This document shows, piece by piece, positions 13,388 through 23,521 of a stretch of DNA of 64,000 nucleotides. The stretch covers positions 20,480,501 to 20,544,500 of the forward strand of contig JASXTE010000015.1 in the NCBI GenBank assembly GCA_030280995.1, written 5' to 3'. A model generated the notes under the pieces. That model was not told the origin of the DNA. It saw only the letters and a program-made list of their open reading frames with translations, and did not search any database. Position 1 is the first letter of the stretch. Every line of letters starts with the position of its first letter. The DNA is from Hemileia vastatrix. Lineage: Eukaryota; Basidiomycota; Pucciniomycetes; Pucciniales; Zaghouaniaceae. Position numbers and translations under genes: made by a program.

Positions 13388-14311
13388 GATATCATCAACA
13401 GTATATGTGTTCAATTCTCTATAATCACCACATAAACTGGATTTACCTTTCTCATATAAAATTAGGACAGGTGAGATGACACAATGTTTATGTGTTTCAA
13501 CTACCTTTTCAATAATATTCATTTTTAAAAGGGTAGAGATATTGTCTTCAATATCTTTTCTCTTTGTGGGAGAAGCAGGTTAAGGCATCTTCTTTAAAAT
13601 AGGTTGTATTTCAGTCAATGGGCAAGATAATGAAAGCTTCATTTCTTCTTTTACCAATACTAATTCATGTGACCCATGAGAAAAGGCCATAGGAAAAGAT
13701 TTTATTAATTTAATGATGTAATCTTTATCCTCACCAGAAATTTGTTCTCCAAAAGAAGAATTGTCAATTTCAGACACAAGGGCAGGCGTTTCTTTTGTAG
13801 ATCTTCCTTTATATTGAGCTACAGAATGACATGTGTTCAATCCTGGTGTTAATAATTTTCTGGGGGAGGAAATCTTAAATTTTCTCTTCCCATTCATCCC
13901 CTTTGTGAAGCATTGGTTTGAAGGATCCAATTTTATACCATATTTGGTCAAAATATCTATTCCCAAAATGAGCCAACTGCTTAAGTTATCATTTTTCATG
14001 ACAACATAATCACATATTGCTTTTAAAAAACTATGGTTATATTTGAAAAATACAGTGGCTTTGTATTTACCAATGGGGGACAAAATAGAGCCATAACCTC
14101 TCCAATTCTCAGAAATGATAGGCATGAGGTTTTATTTATAATATTGGTCCACTGAAGCAAGTGCTTTTTCAGATAATACATTTCCTCCAGCTCCATATTC
14201 TAAGACAACCTCAAGGTTGTTTCCATTGATCAAGACTGGTGCCTTGAGAGGGGCAATAATAATTGAGCTGTCCTCAAGGTTTTTTATGATATCAGCATCT
14301 CCTACTGTAGA
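13388..14311 (-). pseudogene. A' pol, N-terminal part: protease and RT fingers
   Basis: The frame 13580-14125 contains the protease C-terminal half (ILGIDILTKYGIKLDPSN, MNGKRKFKIS) and the protease-RT linker, with AFPMAFSHGS-type residues shared with element A. Upstream, at about 14180-14210 on the minus strand, the protease active-site segment reads LEYGAG where element A has LDTGAA, so the catalytic Asp-Thr pair is lost. A stop separates 14125 from 14311. At 13388 the RT is cut by the inserted LTRs; the 13388-13560 piece encodes RT residues that continue at 10114. Confidence 0.8.
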
Positions 14312-16114
14312 TTAATCATTATTCTCAATATTAATATAATTTAAATAATGAATATCCTCTTCCAGAATTAAAATTTCCTGGTGAGATTCATATGAAATAT
14401 TTCTGACACAATTACTTGAAGTATCATCCAGTCCTATTGTGTCATCAGCATGTTCCTCTGTCTGTTCAACAAGATTTATCTTCTTGTCACAAACATGGCC
14501 TTTCTGCCAAGGCTTTCTGCATTTGAGGCAAGTGTTTGTTGCATACTTTTTGGGTGCAACAGGGGCAGAAGGTTTACAAACCTTTTCCAGAGGTTTCTGT
14601 TGGTGATTGGAGGTTTTCTCCAATGAAGTTCTAGGAATGAATCTTCTAGAGTCATACTTATTATTTAGAAGAATCTCATTAAAAGTATTAATGAAAGAAG
14701 AAGGTTCTCTTGAGAACTCAGTCCTAGAAACTATTAAGTCTCTCATAGACATAGGTAATTTATAGAGGATCCTGTCCTTCCATAACTCAAACTTCATATC
14801 TGGGTCCATTGCCCTCAGGATTTTCACAAGTTTCATCAGAAACTCAATAGCTTTTTTAGTAGAAGAACTATATCTGGCTTCTTCATACTGTCTTTGTTGA
14901 GCTAACCTAAACTTGGAACCACCAAATTGTGTTTTAATTAATTTTTTCCAATCCTCCCATGAGTAGTCATTTTTATCCAAGAGAGAAGATTCATACCACA
15001 TTAAGGCCACATAAGTAAATAAAGAAATTAATTTTGACACAATTTCCTCATCTGGGAGTTTGTAAGAATTTTTTAGATTATCAATTCTGCAAATGAACTG
15101 CTGCCAATCAGAGGAAGAGTCACCATCAAATGTTGGATACTGGTCAAGTTTTGACCAATTATTTTGATTTGAAGTATTCTCCTTATTACAAGCTTTTTTC
15201 TGAGTGAGAAGGAGCTTTATCTTATCCAATCAGTCGGTAATCTCATTGTTTAATCCTTCTGTGGATAATCCAGGTACATTATCAAGTTTTGATGGAAACT
15301 CAGTGGTATCAACAGACATTTCTGGCACTAATTATACTTTAGATGAACTAGGAACAGGTACAATTTAGGTATACTGCACAACATGTTCTTTCAAAGAAAT
15401 TTCAGAAAACTATTGATCATGTGACAATGAATTCAATTTCTCTTCAATGTTTGTTAACGTAGTCTTCTCTCTTGGAATACTAGCTAAAGTCTCATTGATG
15501 GTTGCAAAAGATAACTGGTTATTCTTTTGTAAAGATGAATAATGGTCACTCAATCTTTTTAAGTTCATCTTATGTCCCTCTAGCTCCTGGAAAAAGATGG
15601 ACACATTATCTTGTAATTTAGACAAATCATATTTGATATTTTGCCATAAAGCAACTCTCTTTTCATGAGTTACTTTTTAATGAAACAAATCATCAGAAAC
15701 TCTCTGTAATTCACTCCTCAATGATTGATATCCCTGTTCAGTTAACAAACTATTAAATTTCTGAGTCAATTGCATATTGTTCATTATATGATTTTGCTTA
15801 GCAATAATATCCCTCAAATAATAATTATTTATTTTAGCTGCATCTGGAGTATTTCTCGATAGGTAAACAGAATAACTTTCCAGACTCTCATAAAACTCAA
15901 TATCAAGTGTCTCATCAATAATAACCATATCAAGATCTATCATTGACATAGAAATCAATACCAAAGGATTAGATACATTAGAATATTAAGCAATTGGTCT
16001 ACTACTATCAGCCTCCACTGGTCACACAGTCTCATCTCCTCTTCCAGAATTACCTGAAGGAACTGAATCAGAAACAAGAAATGGTACTTGAGATTCAATA
16101 GAGGGGCTTACCAT
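14312..16114 (-). pseudogene. A' gag ORF2 (capsid and zinc knuckle)
   Basis: Minus-strand gag main frame in pieces (16022-16114, 15677-15964, 15410-15625, 14312-15229). The last piece carries the capsid region (DQYPTFDGDSSSDWQQFI, QFGGSKFRLAQQRQYEEARY) and a cysteine knuckle CLKCRKPWQKGHVC near its end. The same blocks are found in element A gag at 48364-49931. The middle part (15410-15964) is predicted helical or coiled coil. The likely start is the ATG at 16114, which overlaps the stop of ORF1 in ATGGTAAG, exactly as in element A. In-frame stops make the copy non-functional. Confidence 0.75.
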
Positions 16115-16728
16115 GGCTTTAGAAAGAATTGAATGTGATTGTTTTTTCTCCTTCTTCCTCCTTGATAGGGGTGAGGAGGTGAAGGGTTTAACTGATGGGT
16201 TCTTGAAGAACCTGCCTGAGGTACTTGTTGTTGTTGGGCCTGTAGATAATCCCACTGGGTTTTCAGCCATTCCCACTGCCACTTTGAGACTTCTACCTTT
16301 TCTTGTTGCTGGGGGGCCAATTGTGGAAGGGCTTTTGGGGGAGGAGGAGGTTTCCTCTTCTCTTGAAGAAAGGAATATATTTTTCTTACCTTGTCTTCTA
16401 GAAAGTCTGTTTTTGACCTCAGTTTGAGATTTTATGACCTAAACTCTTTTATGTGAGTGGAGATATTTCTGACTTGCTGATTCAAGGGCATCTTTTTTAT
16501 CTTGAATCTTTTGGAAGCTCTTCTGGGGGGTTGATTGAAGGATTTTGATCCAGAGAAGTTGTGTCCACTTTTATCTCTATCTCTTGCATTTCCACATCCT
16601 GATTGGTCGAGTAATTGAATAATTTGAGCCAGTTTTTTTGTAAAAGGAAAACTTACAGAAGAAGCTTCATCATAATCAATTAAATCTAGTTCCTCATCAT
16701 GGCCAGCAGAAGCACTTTTATCAGTCAC
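16108..16728 (-). pseudogene. A' gag ORF1 (upstream accessory frame)
   Basis: Two minus-strand pieces (16432-16728 and 16108-16320) precede the gag ORF2. The second ends in a segment with KWQWEWLKTQWDY and PPHPYQGGRR, parallel to KWKWDWFHQQWTS and SAHPYKGKKG of element A ORF1 (49925-50446). So ORF1 is a conserved part of this family. It probably encodes an N-terminal gag or accessory protein with a tryptophan-rich C-terminus. The first piece has an acidic start and basic residues near its middle. Function unknown. Confidence 0.55.
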
Positions 16729-16939
16729 AGTTGTAAATAACCTGAACTGAGAGAAAAAAATATTAAAATTTAATCAGTTATTATTTTGCTTTATTTTAAA
16801 GAAAAATAAAAGAGAGAAAAAATATTTCTAGTATATTATTAATTATCTGGATTTTGTAATTAACTGGAATAATTAAAATATAATGTTTTTCATGAAAAAA
16901 AATAAACTGAAATAATAATCACAATTTATATTAAATTAA

Positions 16940-17340
16940 GGTAATTTTATAACCAGGATTAAAATAAATCTACTGAAATAACAAAATAATTTATTAATTA
17001 GTAATATATATGTTGATAATTATCAGGACTAAAAGTCAACTGAAGAATTTAATTACCAGGACTTAATGTCAACTGAAATAATTTTAATTACCAGGACTTA
17101 ATGTCAACTGAAATAATTTAATATAATTATTTCAACTAATTTTATATCTTATTATTTTACTGCCAGGACAATTTGTCAACTGAAACAATAATATAATATT
17201 TTAATATCAGGAAAGAGGTCAACTGAAAAAATTAAAAAAATAATTTAATTAATGTAATTTTTATATCACTTCTAGGACTAAGAATAATATACATCTATCT
17301 TGGTCAACTAGGGAAAAAATAGTTTTTTATTTACCAGGAA
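16940..17340 (-). repeat. Degenerate hairpin-forming repeats in the A' 5' leader
   Basis: Between the 5' LTR and gag, a ~35-bp unit recurs at least five times. In plus orientation it reads ACCAGGAC, a short A/T spacer, GTCAACTGAAATAATTTAAT. GAC and GTC form a small stem, and one unit is nearly palindromic (GACAATTTGTC). The unit ends in AACTG. The larger unit near 17275-17315 pairs GGACTAAG with CTTGGTC over a longer loop. In the leader such structures could act in packaging or dimerisation, but that is inference. A run of about 15 C follows at 17341. Confidence 0.6.
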
Positions 17341-17671
17341 CCCCCCCCCCCCCCCTGTAAAATAAGCAAGTTAATGCCACTTACATAGTGCTGAGTAAAA
17401 AAGATATACGTAGACTATGAAACGTGCAAAGTGACTCACAAATAGTAATCAATATAATTACCACAGTAATATATGATTAATGCCAATATATGAAAATAAA
17501 TCTTGGAGTGCAGTTCAATTACTGGTCGCAGCAAAAAAAAAGAAGTCATGTGGTTGATGATGTTTGTTGTTTTTGTTGTCCACTCATCCTACTGGTACCT
17601 CGACATCAATAGTCCCTTGGTTGCTGGCTTCAAGATATTGATGCACCGTTGACAATTCAGAAATGCCTCCA
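17341..17671. other. Leader next to the A' 5' LTR
   Basis: No gene. It begins with a homopolymeric C run (about 15). The region next to the LTR edge at 17671 should hold the minus-strand primer site; it reads TGGAGGCATTTC on the minus strand, which begins with the expected TGG but is not convincingly complementary to a tRNA I can name. Confidence 0.4.
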
Positions 17672-18504
17672 TGTATTGGGTGCTCATTCAGGTCTAGAAG
17701 AATTTGGATGAAGTTCAACGTTGTAGGTAGGTGAATTTTGGGGTTTCAAAGTCAACAGGTACATAGTAACTATCTTTTATGTTATTTACTCAATTAGAAG
17801 AGGTAAAAATTTATATAATTATTATTATAATTTATAGTTCAGAATTATGATGTTGTAAATACTAAAAAGATAAATAATAGTAATAAATATTTTAATTGAA
17901 TGATTTAATAAAATAAATAAGTGAGTAAGGAATGATCAAAAACAACCAGAAAGGGAGGCTTTATATAGGCAAAGGAGAGACAAAGTACGGAGTTAAAAAT
18001 CCTAAATACAAGAGTATGAGAGAGAGAAAGAATTTTCCAGAAGAAAGAACATTTAAAATTATAAGATTGTTCTATAAAGAATATTTTAGAATATTGTATT
18101 TACTGTATATGTCAAAAGAAATTGATATATTTAAAAATTCCAGTAATTTTTATTTTTAAATAAGTAATTTGATTTTTATGTATATATTTATTTTTATTTT
18201 AAATTTTATTTCAAATATTAAAAAAGTTTTTATTTTAATATTAAATTATATTTTAATATTTTTTTTTCTTTAAACTGACATTTGAGCATGGTGCTAGAAA
18301 AATAAAAATAAAATATATGGGACAATTAATATTAATTTTAAATTTTTACTAAATTTACTTTTTTGTAACTAGTTAATTTATTACACGTAAATTTAAAGTA
18401 AATATAATAAAATTAATAATAATATATAATAAATAAAAGGGTGTGGCTTCATCCCAGGAAATAATTAATTATTTTACTGGGTGAGTCTATCAGCCTGGCT
18501 GACA
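17672..18504 (-). repeat. 5' LTR of element A'
   Basis: It aligns in order with 6583-7380 and 10115-10915, with shared GGTCTAGAAG near the left edge and TTTTACTGGGTGAGTC...CAGCCTGGCTGACA at the right edge. It is more AT-rich and diverged than the solo copy at 10115, consistent with an old insertion. Confidence 0.75.
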
Positions 18505-18736
18505 GAAAGGGTGGGAAAAGAAGGGATGATGTGGCCAAAATGTGGTTGTGAGAAAAAAACAGGGAAGAAAGTGCTTATTTGAGGTCATAACTGACACCCA
18601 TTTTTGAAATAAGTGACTTTTTGCCAAAATTTAAGTGCTTATTTGGTTTAAAATCCGCACTTAAGTTAAGTGTGGATTTGCAAGAACTAACACCCCCCTT
18701 TATTTTTCTTTCTCTTCTAGACAACCAGCCAATAAT
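18505..18736. other. Spacer, no gene seen
   Basis: No coding pattern. The motif CTTCTAGACAACCAGCC near 18714-18730 resembles the 3' end of the LTR at 13364-13387 (TCTAGACAACTGGC). It may mark the remnant edge of another LTR of that family. Confidence 0.3.
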
Positions 18737-18973
18737 CTACCTCATTTTCTTGGTTGTTAAGTCCATTTCACCTTTTGTTCTATTTTTTAGTTCAATTGCC
18801 TTCATCTGATACCCACTTATTTTTGAGGCAGGTGGACATCCCACATGTGTAGACTTTTCATTTCCAAAGAAGACCTTGGAGTTTGATTTTGTTTGCAACC
18901 AATTGATTAAAATTTGTAGGTCACTTTTGGTTAGTTGAGTATACTTTTGAGCAATGGCTTTTTTGCAATGCAT
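18737..18973 (-). CDS. Small hypothetical ORF, possibly an exon of a DNA-binding-like protein
   Basis: A 78-codon minus-strand frame of ordinary, non-low-complexity composition: helix-rich, with LTKSDLQILINWLQ, then VFFGN and a HVGCPPASKISGYQ stretch ending in charged residues. This pattern (W-L helix, FFGN, glycine-proline turn, second helix) reminds me of SANT/Myb-like segments of fungal hypothetical proteins, but that is recollection, not a search. A GT lies at the stop, so it could be one exon. No partner exon is obvious; the frame at 19050-19349 is low-complexity and not convincing. Confidence 0.35.
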   Translation of the reverse strand: MHCKKAIAQKYTQLTKSDLQILINWLQTKSNSKVFFGNEKSTHVGCPPASKISGYQMKAIELKNRTKGEMDLTTKKMR

Positions 18974-20372
18974 AATAGAATTAAGACTAGGGAGAAAACA
19001 AAAAATAAGTGTATGATAAAATTTGATGGATTAGAAAGTGAAACCTTAACTAAGATTTGGTGAGATGTGACAAACTGAAATAGAAGAGAATACAAACATG
19101 AGCTTGATTAGGTGATGATAAAAGAAATGAAGAAGGAAAACTTACAGCGATGATAAATATATAAACTTGAGTGAGAAATCTTAATGGAGAAAAAAAGAAA
19201 CAGGATGATGTGGGGTTGGGGGAAAAGGGTTCTGATGTGCAGTGGATTGGGGAAAAGTGTGTATTTATGGGCTGAATTGTGGTTGTGTTAAGGGTGCAAG
19301 AATAGTAGGTATTTGAAAAAGTATTTAACCTCATGTTTGACATGTGCAACCCCTAGGAAGTCATTTATGGTGGCATCTTGGAATGGTGTTTTGAGACCAA
19401 AGTCTGCCAGATTTATATGGTAATGTTTGACACCCCCTAATATATTCATATCAAATTTGCATTTTTTGTCTATATGAATTTACATTGAACAGACTGATTG
19501 AATATGCATTCTGCATGCAAAATTTTTGAATATTGCACATGTAATATCTCATATGCATATACATATATGTTTATAAACTTTTGAATGTGCACATGTGTAA
19601 TTCATAATAAATATGCATATTGCATATTGACTATTGAATATACAATTGCATTTTCCCAATCTGAGTTCAACTCACTTTGACGCATTTTTGTTTTTCTATG
19701 GGATACAACAATTACATAACTTTTGTGGCATTATTGCACTCCTTGATGAAACAAAAAATTTTTTAGTGACTTTTGGTTAAGTGATGCTCAAGATCTCATC
19801 AATTTTAGATCAAGTAAGGACCAACCTGGGTCCAATCTCTGACAAAATACAGGTTCTACCAGTGTAAATCTGGTTTCCCAACAGCTTCCCTATATTTTTA
19901 AATCAATGGTATTTCTAGCAATCACTTCCCTCCCCAATCTCATGTGGTGATACCCCCATTAAATTTAATTTTGATGTATGTTACATTTTTCTTTTAGTCA
20001 ATAACATCTTTTTTTGGTTTTTTAACAAACAATTGGCTAAGTACTGTTATGCTACTGCTGAATACTAAAACTAACCTTTTTAAGTGTTATGAATACATTT
20101 ATCTCAGTGCTCTTATGCTATTAGTGAGTTTTGTAACTAAGCTATGAAGAGTAAAGATAAAAAGAAGAAAAGAAATTTGAGAACAAGATGATCATTTATT
20201 TTATATGACACATAGTAAATGTGTTACAAACCTTTTTAAGTGTTACAACATACAATTAACTTTCCACTCTTACTCTATTAGTGGGTTTTATAACTAATCT
20301 AAAAATAGAAAATGTAGCTATCAGAAAAGAAATGTGAGCACAAGATGATTTATACAGTACATTTGGCTACGT

Positions 20373-20574
20373 TAGGAAGTGTCAGAGTTAAAAATCTGCA
20401 ATTATTTTTAAGGTTTTTTACTACACAAAAATAAAGCCACAAACTTGACTTAAATTATTAGTAGAAAGATGTTTTTAGGGAACATTATGCCCAATATAAA
20501 ATAAAAACTATGACTTATTTATTAAAAAGAAGAGGGGGTTTGAAATGGAAGATTTTTAACTCTGTCACTTCCTA
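20373..20574. mobile_element. MITE-like TIR element, copy 3 (diverged subfamily)
   Basis: About 202 bp with terminal arms GGAAGTGTCAGAGTTAAAAATCT and its inverse (AGATTTTTAACTCTGTCACTTCC, one mismatch), flanked by TA on both sides. The interior follows copies 1 and 2: the ACAAACTTGACTTAAATTAT block, then a GTTTTTAGGGAACA block and TGGAAGATTTTTAA. The terminal bases differ (GGAAGTG against GGGGTAT), so this is a sister subfamily with near-perfect TIRs. Confidence 0.75.
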
Positions 20575-20834
20575 TTATATATGGTGCTAGGGCCACTACC
20601 GCAAGTTCCATTCTGTATTACATATGATATGAGGTATAAATTTTTTAGTTGTAGCTGGATGAAGCGAAGAAAATATGAAGCAGATGTTATTAAATATATA
20701 TATAGAGTTGAGGATAATGAAAGTAATATATATGGGTTGGACTAGAAGTAAACTTTTATGTACGAGCCAAACCAGTGTAAACTCAGCCAGATGTAAGCTC
20801 TATTTCTAACAACAGACACCAAAAAAAAAACATG

Positions 20835-20854
20835 GGCACCTGATAGCAGATGCC
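20835..20854. repeat. Imperfect 20-bp palindrome
   Basis: GGCACCTGATAGCAGATGCC, an inverted repeat with one mismatched pair on each side of the centre. It differs at only two bases from the perfect palindrome 158 bp downstream and lies about 870 bp upstream of the secreted-protein start codon. Confidence 0.6.
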
Positions 20855-20992
20855 AATCCCTATCTTTGACTTAACTCAATTTCAAGCTCAGCTTTAATTC
20901 TTCTGGAAAGACTGCGCACTGAACAATGAGCCGACTAGCTCGCGCAACATCAAATCAAATTTACTCTTAAATCAAAACTGAATATAGGGATA

Positions 20993-21012
20993 GGCACCTG
21001 CTAGCAGGTGCC
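20993..21012. repeat. Perfect 20-bp palindrome
   Basis: GGCACCTGCTAGCAGGTGCC reads the same on both strands. It repeats the 20835-20854 sequence with two changes that complete the symmetry. Two such sites in one orientation-neutral form upstream of a gene suggest a dimeric regulator site, or the ends of a small repeat. This is inference. Confidence 0.65.
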
Positions 21013-21565
21013 ACTTGATTTTTTGCGGTGAGAAGGGTCCTAAATGACTTGATTCAAAGTAGGTGGTGGTTAAGGGAAAAGACGGGATTCTCGAACAGTC
21101 TTCTCTTGATATCCTATTCTCTCTCATATTGTACATTATATTGGGTTTTCTTCTGTTCATTCTTCCCAAGAAACCCATGTCTATGAGAAAATGTAAGACT
21201 TTCAATGGTCGATTCATTGTTGAATATTCTCATTCCCCAAGCGAGTGATGGTTTAAAGAATAAAGGATAAAAATAAATTAGGGTAAAGCAATTTTAAGGG
21301 CTGGGCCGCTTTGAATTTTTGGAGACTGGTGTTATAAGACTTCTATAGGATCCTTTCTCTTATTGGCCTAGTTTAGAAGGACCCCATTTTCAGTTTGAGG
21401 AACTCACAAATTGGTCACCATACTTTCATAATATCCTTGAGCCGTTTTTTGTTTTTTGTTTTTTTGTTTTTTTTAGAAAGAAGGGTTTTGTCAGTGATTT
21501 CAGCGTTCCGTCAAAAAATCCGTCAGCCTTCCTATGATCAAATTCCCTGGTACACAGCTTGAAAT

Positions 21566-21573
21566 TATAAATA
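21566..21573 (+). promoter_or_regulatory. TATA-like box of the secreted-protein gene
   Basis: TATAAATA lies about 150 bp before the start codon at 21723, in an otherwise ordinary AT-rich leader. Position and match are reasonable for a fungal core promoter, but AT-rich DNA makes chance matches common. Confidence 0.4.
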
Positions 21574-21722
21574 CGCTAGTCAGAGGGTAGTTCTTAGCAT
21601 CTTCAATCTTTTATCCTATATCACTTATTTCTTCATTTCACATTAGAAATTTATTGTACTCCTTTTAAACTGTGCATACTTTTCATTTTAAATAAGGATA
21701 CAAACACTAGCCTCGATTTAAA

Positions 21723-23521
21723 ATGCTTTTTCGCAATAGTTTTTTCGTGTTGATACTTTCAGTTTTTGCCTTTTCTTCCAATGGTTCTGCTGTTCCTTCA
21801 AATAGCTCGTCTAACGACCAAAATACAAAGCCGTTCATCCCTGAAACTGTGACTGGTAAAAATAATACCACCCCGACGTCCCCCACAGCCTTACCTAACG
21901 CGGGAAGCACCGAAACGGATGGCAGTAAGATTTGTATTTTTTTTTGTTAAACTAAAATTAAAGTTCATTTTTATATATTTAGCAATTAGCATGGGTTGTG
22001 GTCAAAATGAGAACATAACAAAAGATATATGTAGCCTCAAAGATGCTGCTCTGGTGGAAGCTGCTGCACGCAGAGCTCAATATGTAATGAACCTATTCGA
22101 TGGTTATACCAAAAATAATAAGGTATAGTTACTTTACATTGTCACTTTGACGCTATTTGATGATTTAAATGTCTATATCTATAGTTTTTTGCTTGGTGCT
22201 GAGTATTTCTTGTCTATCTTTGGCTTAGGTTGCTAGCGAAGGCAAGAGCATTGGGAATCAGTCTGTAGATTCGATATGGGTTTATTCCGTCCTGGCAGCT
22301 GCGTCGCACTCACCACAAGAAGCTATCGGTCATTTGTCAACACTCAGAGACAATGAACCTGATTTGCGGTTAGAATTTTTTTTACATTTTTTTCATCTTG
22401 CGCACTTTTCAGACACGGTTCGCGCGCAATCAACTAATTATGAATAATATTTCATTCAACAGTACAGCAATAGAAACCTTAAGTCAAGTTGGACCTGACC
22501 CGCAGGCGGCGAAAAAATTTATAGAGATTCGGTATGTATGGATTTCATGAGTTCATTGCTTCTCATTGCATGGTTTTGACTCTCAGGATCAACTAATAAA
22601 TCTAAATTTTAACAGTAAAATTACCGCCCCAGCTGCAGAAGCCTTGATTCAAGGGATTAAAGCAGGTTCATCAATCAGCACTCGACCTGCCAAAGGGGGG
22701 AGCCAAGATTTAAACCCAAAACAAAAGTCGCTTATTACAAAAGCAGTTGCGGAGTTGGACCTTTACACAGGTTACATGGGAGAACGTGTGTTTAACGCGA
22801 TTCATTAGCTATTATTTATTTGAATATATTGACTCACATACTTTTTATCTATACCATTTACATTTAATCTTTAATGTCTTAGGTCTCATAAAATTAGCTG
22901 CTACTAATCTTTCTTTGGAAGAAGTTCACCACCTACTTGTGTTGGGATTCTTCAATCTGATGGCACAACAAAAAAACGAAGCTTTTTGTGCCACTGCCGG
23001 TAAAGATGCAGAGGCTGCATTGAAACAATTGAAGGTAAGTATATTCCTTACACTGGAGAAAGTAGGAGTTGGTTGACATAGTTTAACGTCCAATTAAAAT
23101 TTCAGCTTGCTACTCAAACTTCTGCAGGATACGTGTAAGCGTTTTCTTCACATTTACATATTTTCACGTGCATTAAAAAGTTAATTATCGTCAAATTCGT
23201 TAAACTACGGGCTTGTAACCGTTCAATTATTTACCACAGAATGGGAATAAAAAAGTATGGCAAAGCATTCAGAGCCAAGAATACGCAAGAAGTTCAAGCT
23301 GTGTTAGCTGACATGAATAAATCCCAAAAGACAATTAAAGACGGTACAGTTTTTTCTCTATATAGCTTGGTAATTAAGCATTATGAACCTTTTTCTCATT
23401 CACCGCATATACTTTAGTGAATGACAACTTGATCAAGATTTCCGGCGCTCCAAAGGGACAGGCTACGGATTCAGTCCGTAGCGAACAGTCCTTGGCAAAC
23501 CCAACATCAAGAAAGTCATAA
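21723..23521 (+). CDS. Predicted secreted helix-rich protein, nine exons (candidate effector)
   Basis: Exons: 21723-21924, 21983-22122, 22229-22368, 22463-22531, 22616-22785, 22883-23034, 23106-23134, 23240-23343, 23418-23521. All eight introns (58-106 nt) begin GT and end AG, and the phases join into one 369-codon frame ending in TAA. Residues 1-23 look like a signal peptide: hydrophobic core FFVLILSVFAF, likely cleavage after SNGSA. Next comes a Ser/Thr/Pro/Asn-rich linker to about residue 67 with NSS and NTT glycosylation sequons, then an alanine-rich, mostly helical domain with only three cysteines. I recognise no family. The small secreted form in a possible plant-parasite genome makes an effector plausible, but that is inference. 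It is the only gene in the window without transposon character. AATAAA at 23816 is a possible polyadenylation signal. Confidence 0.85.

Larger units (their letters stand above)
6583..18504 (-). mobile_element. Decayed chromodomain Ty3/Gypsy element A'
   Basis: A full-length but dead element on the minus strand. It runs from 5' LTR 17672-18504 through a leader, gag ORF1 and ORF2, protease, RT, RNase H, integrase and chromodomain end to the polypurine tract and 3' LTR 6583-7380. The two LTRs share end sequences and order but are clearly diverged, so the insertion is old. I cannot find a matching target duplication: the right flank is GAAAG, and the left flank (ending AAGAAT) matches E integrase. 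The internal region is interrupted at 10115-13387 by later LTR insertions. Element A is a younger relative. Confidence 0.8.
18974..21722. other. Host-like intergenic region upstream of the secreted-protein gene
   Basis: No gene is supported. 19430-19970 is rich in ATATGCAT-type words like those near 3.2-3.7 kb, and has TIR-like fragments (GACACCCCC at about 19430, GATACCCCC at about 19950). The stretch contains MITE copy 3, the two palindromic 20-mers and the TATA-like box listed separately. Confidence 0.5.

Noticed and set aside
16113..16427. Plus-strand frame opposite A' gag ORF1
   Set aside because: A shadow of the minus-strand gag. The minus-strand reading is conserved with element A, the plus strand is not.
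17341..17355. Poly-C run as a possible functional tract
   Set aside because: A homopolymer next to AT-rich sequence. Its length may even be uncertain from sequencing, and no partner signal is seen.
6575..18509. GAAAG as target duplication of A'
   Set aside because: GAAAG occurs at 6575-6579 and 18505-18509, but on the left it is 3 bp away from the LTR edge, and alignment to the integrase of A shows AAGAAT belongs to the target. Not adjacent, so not accepted.
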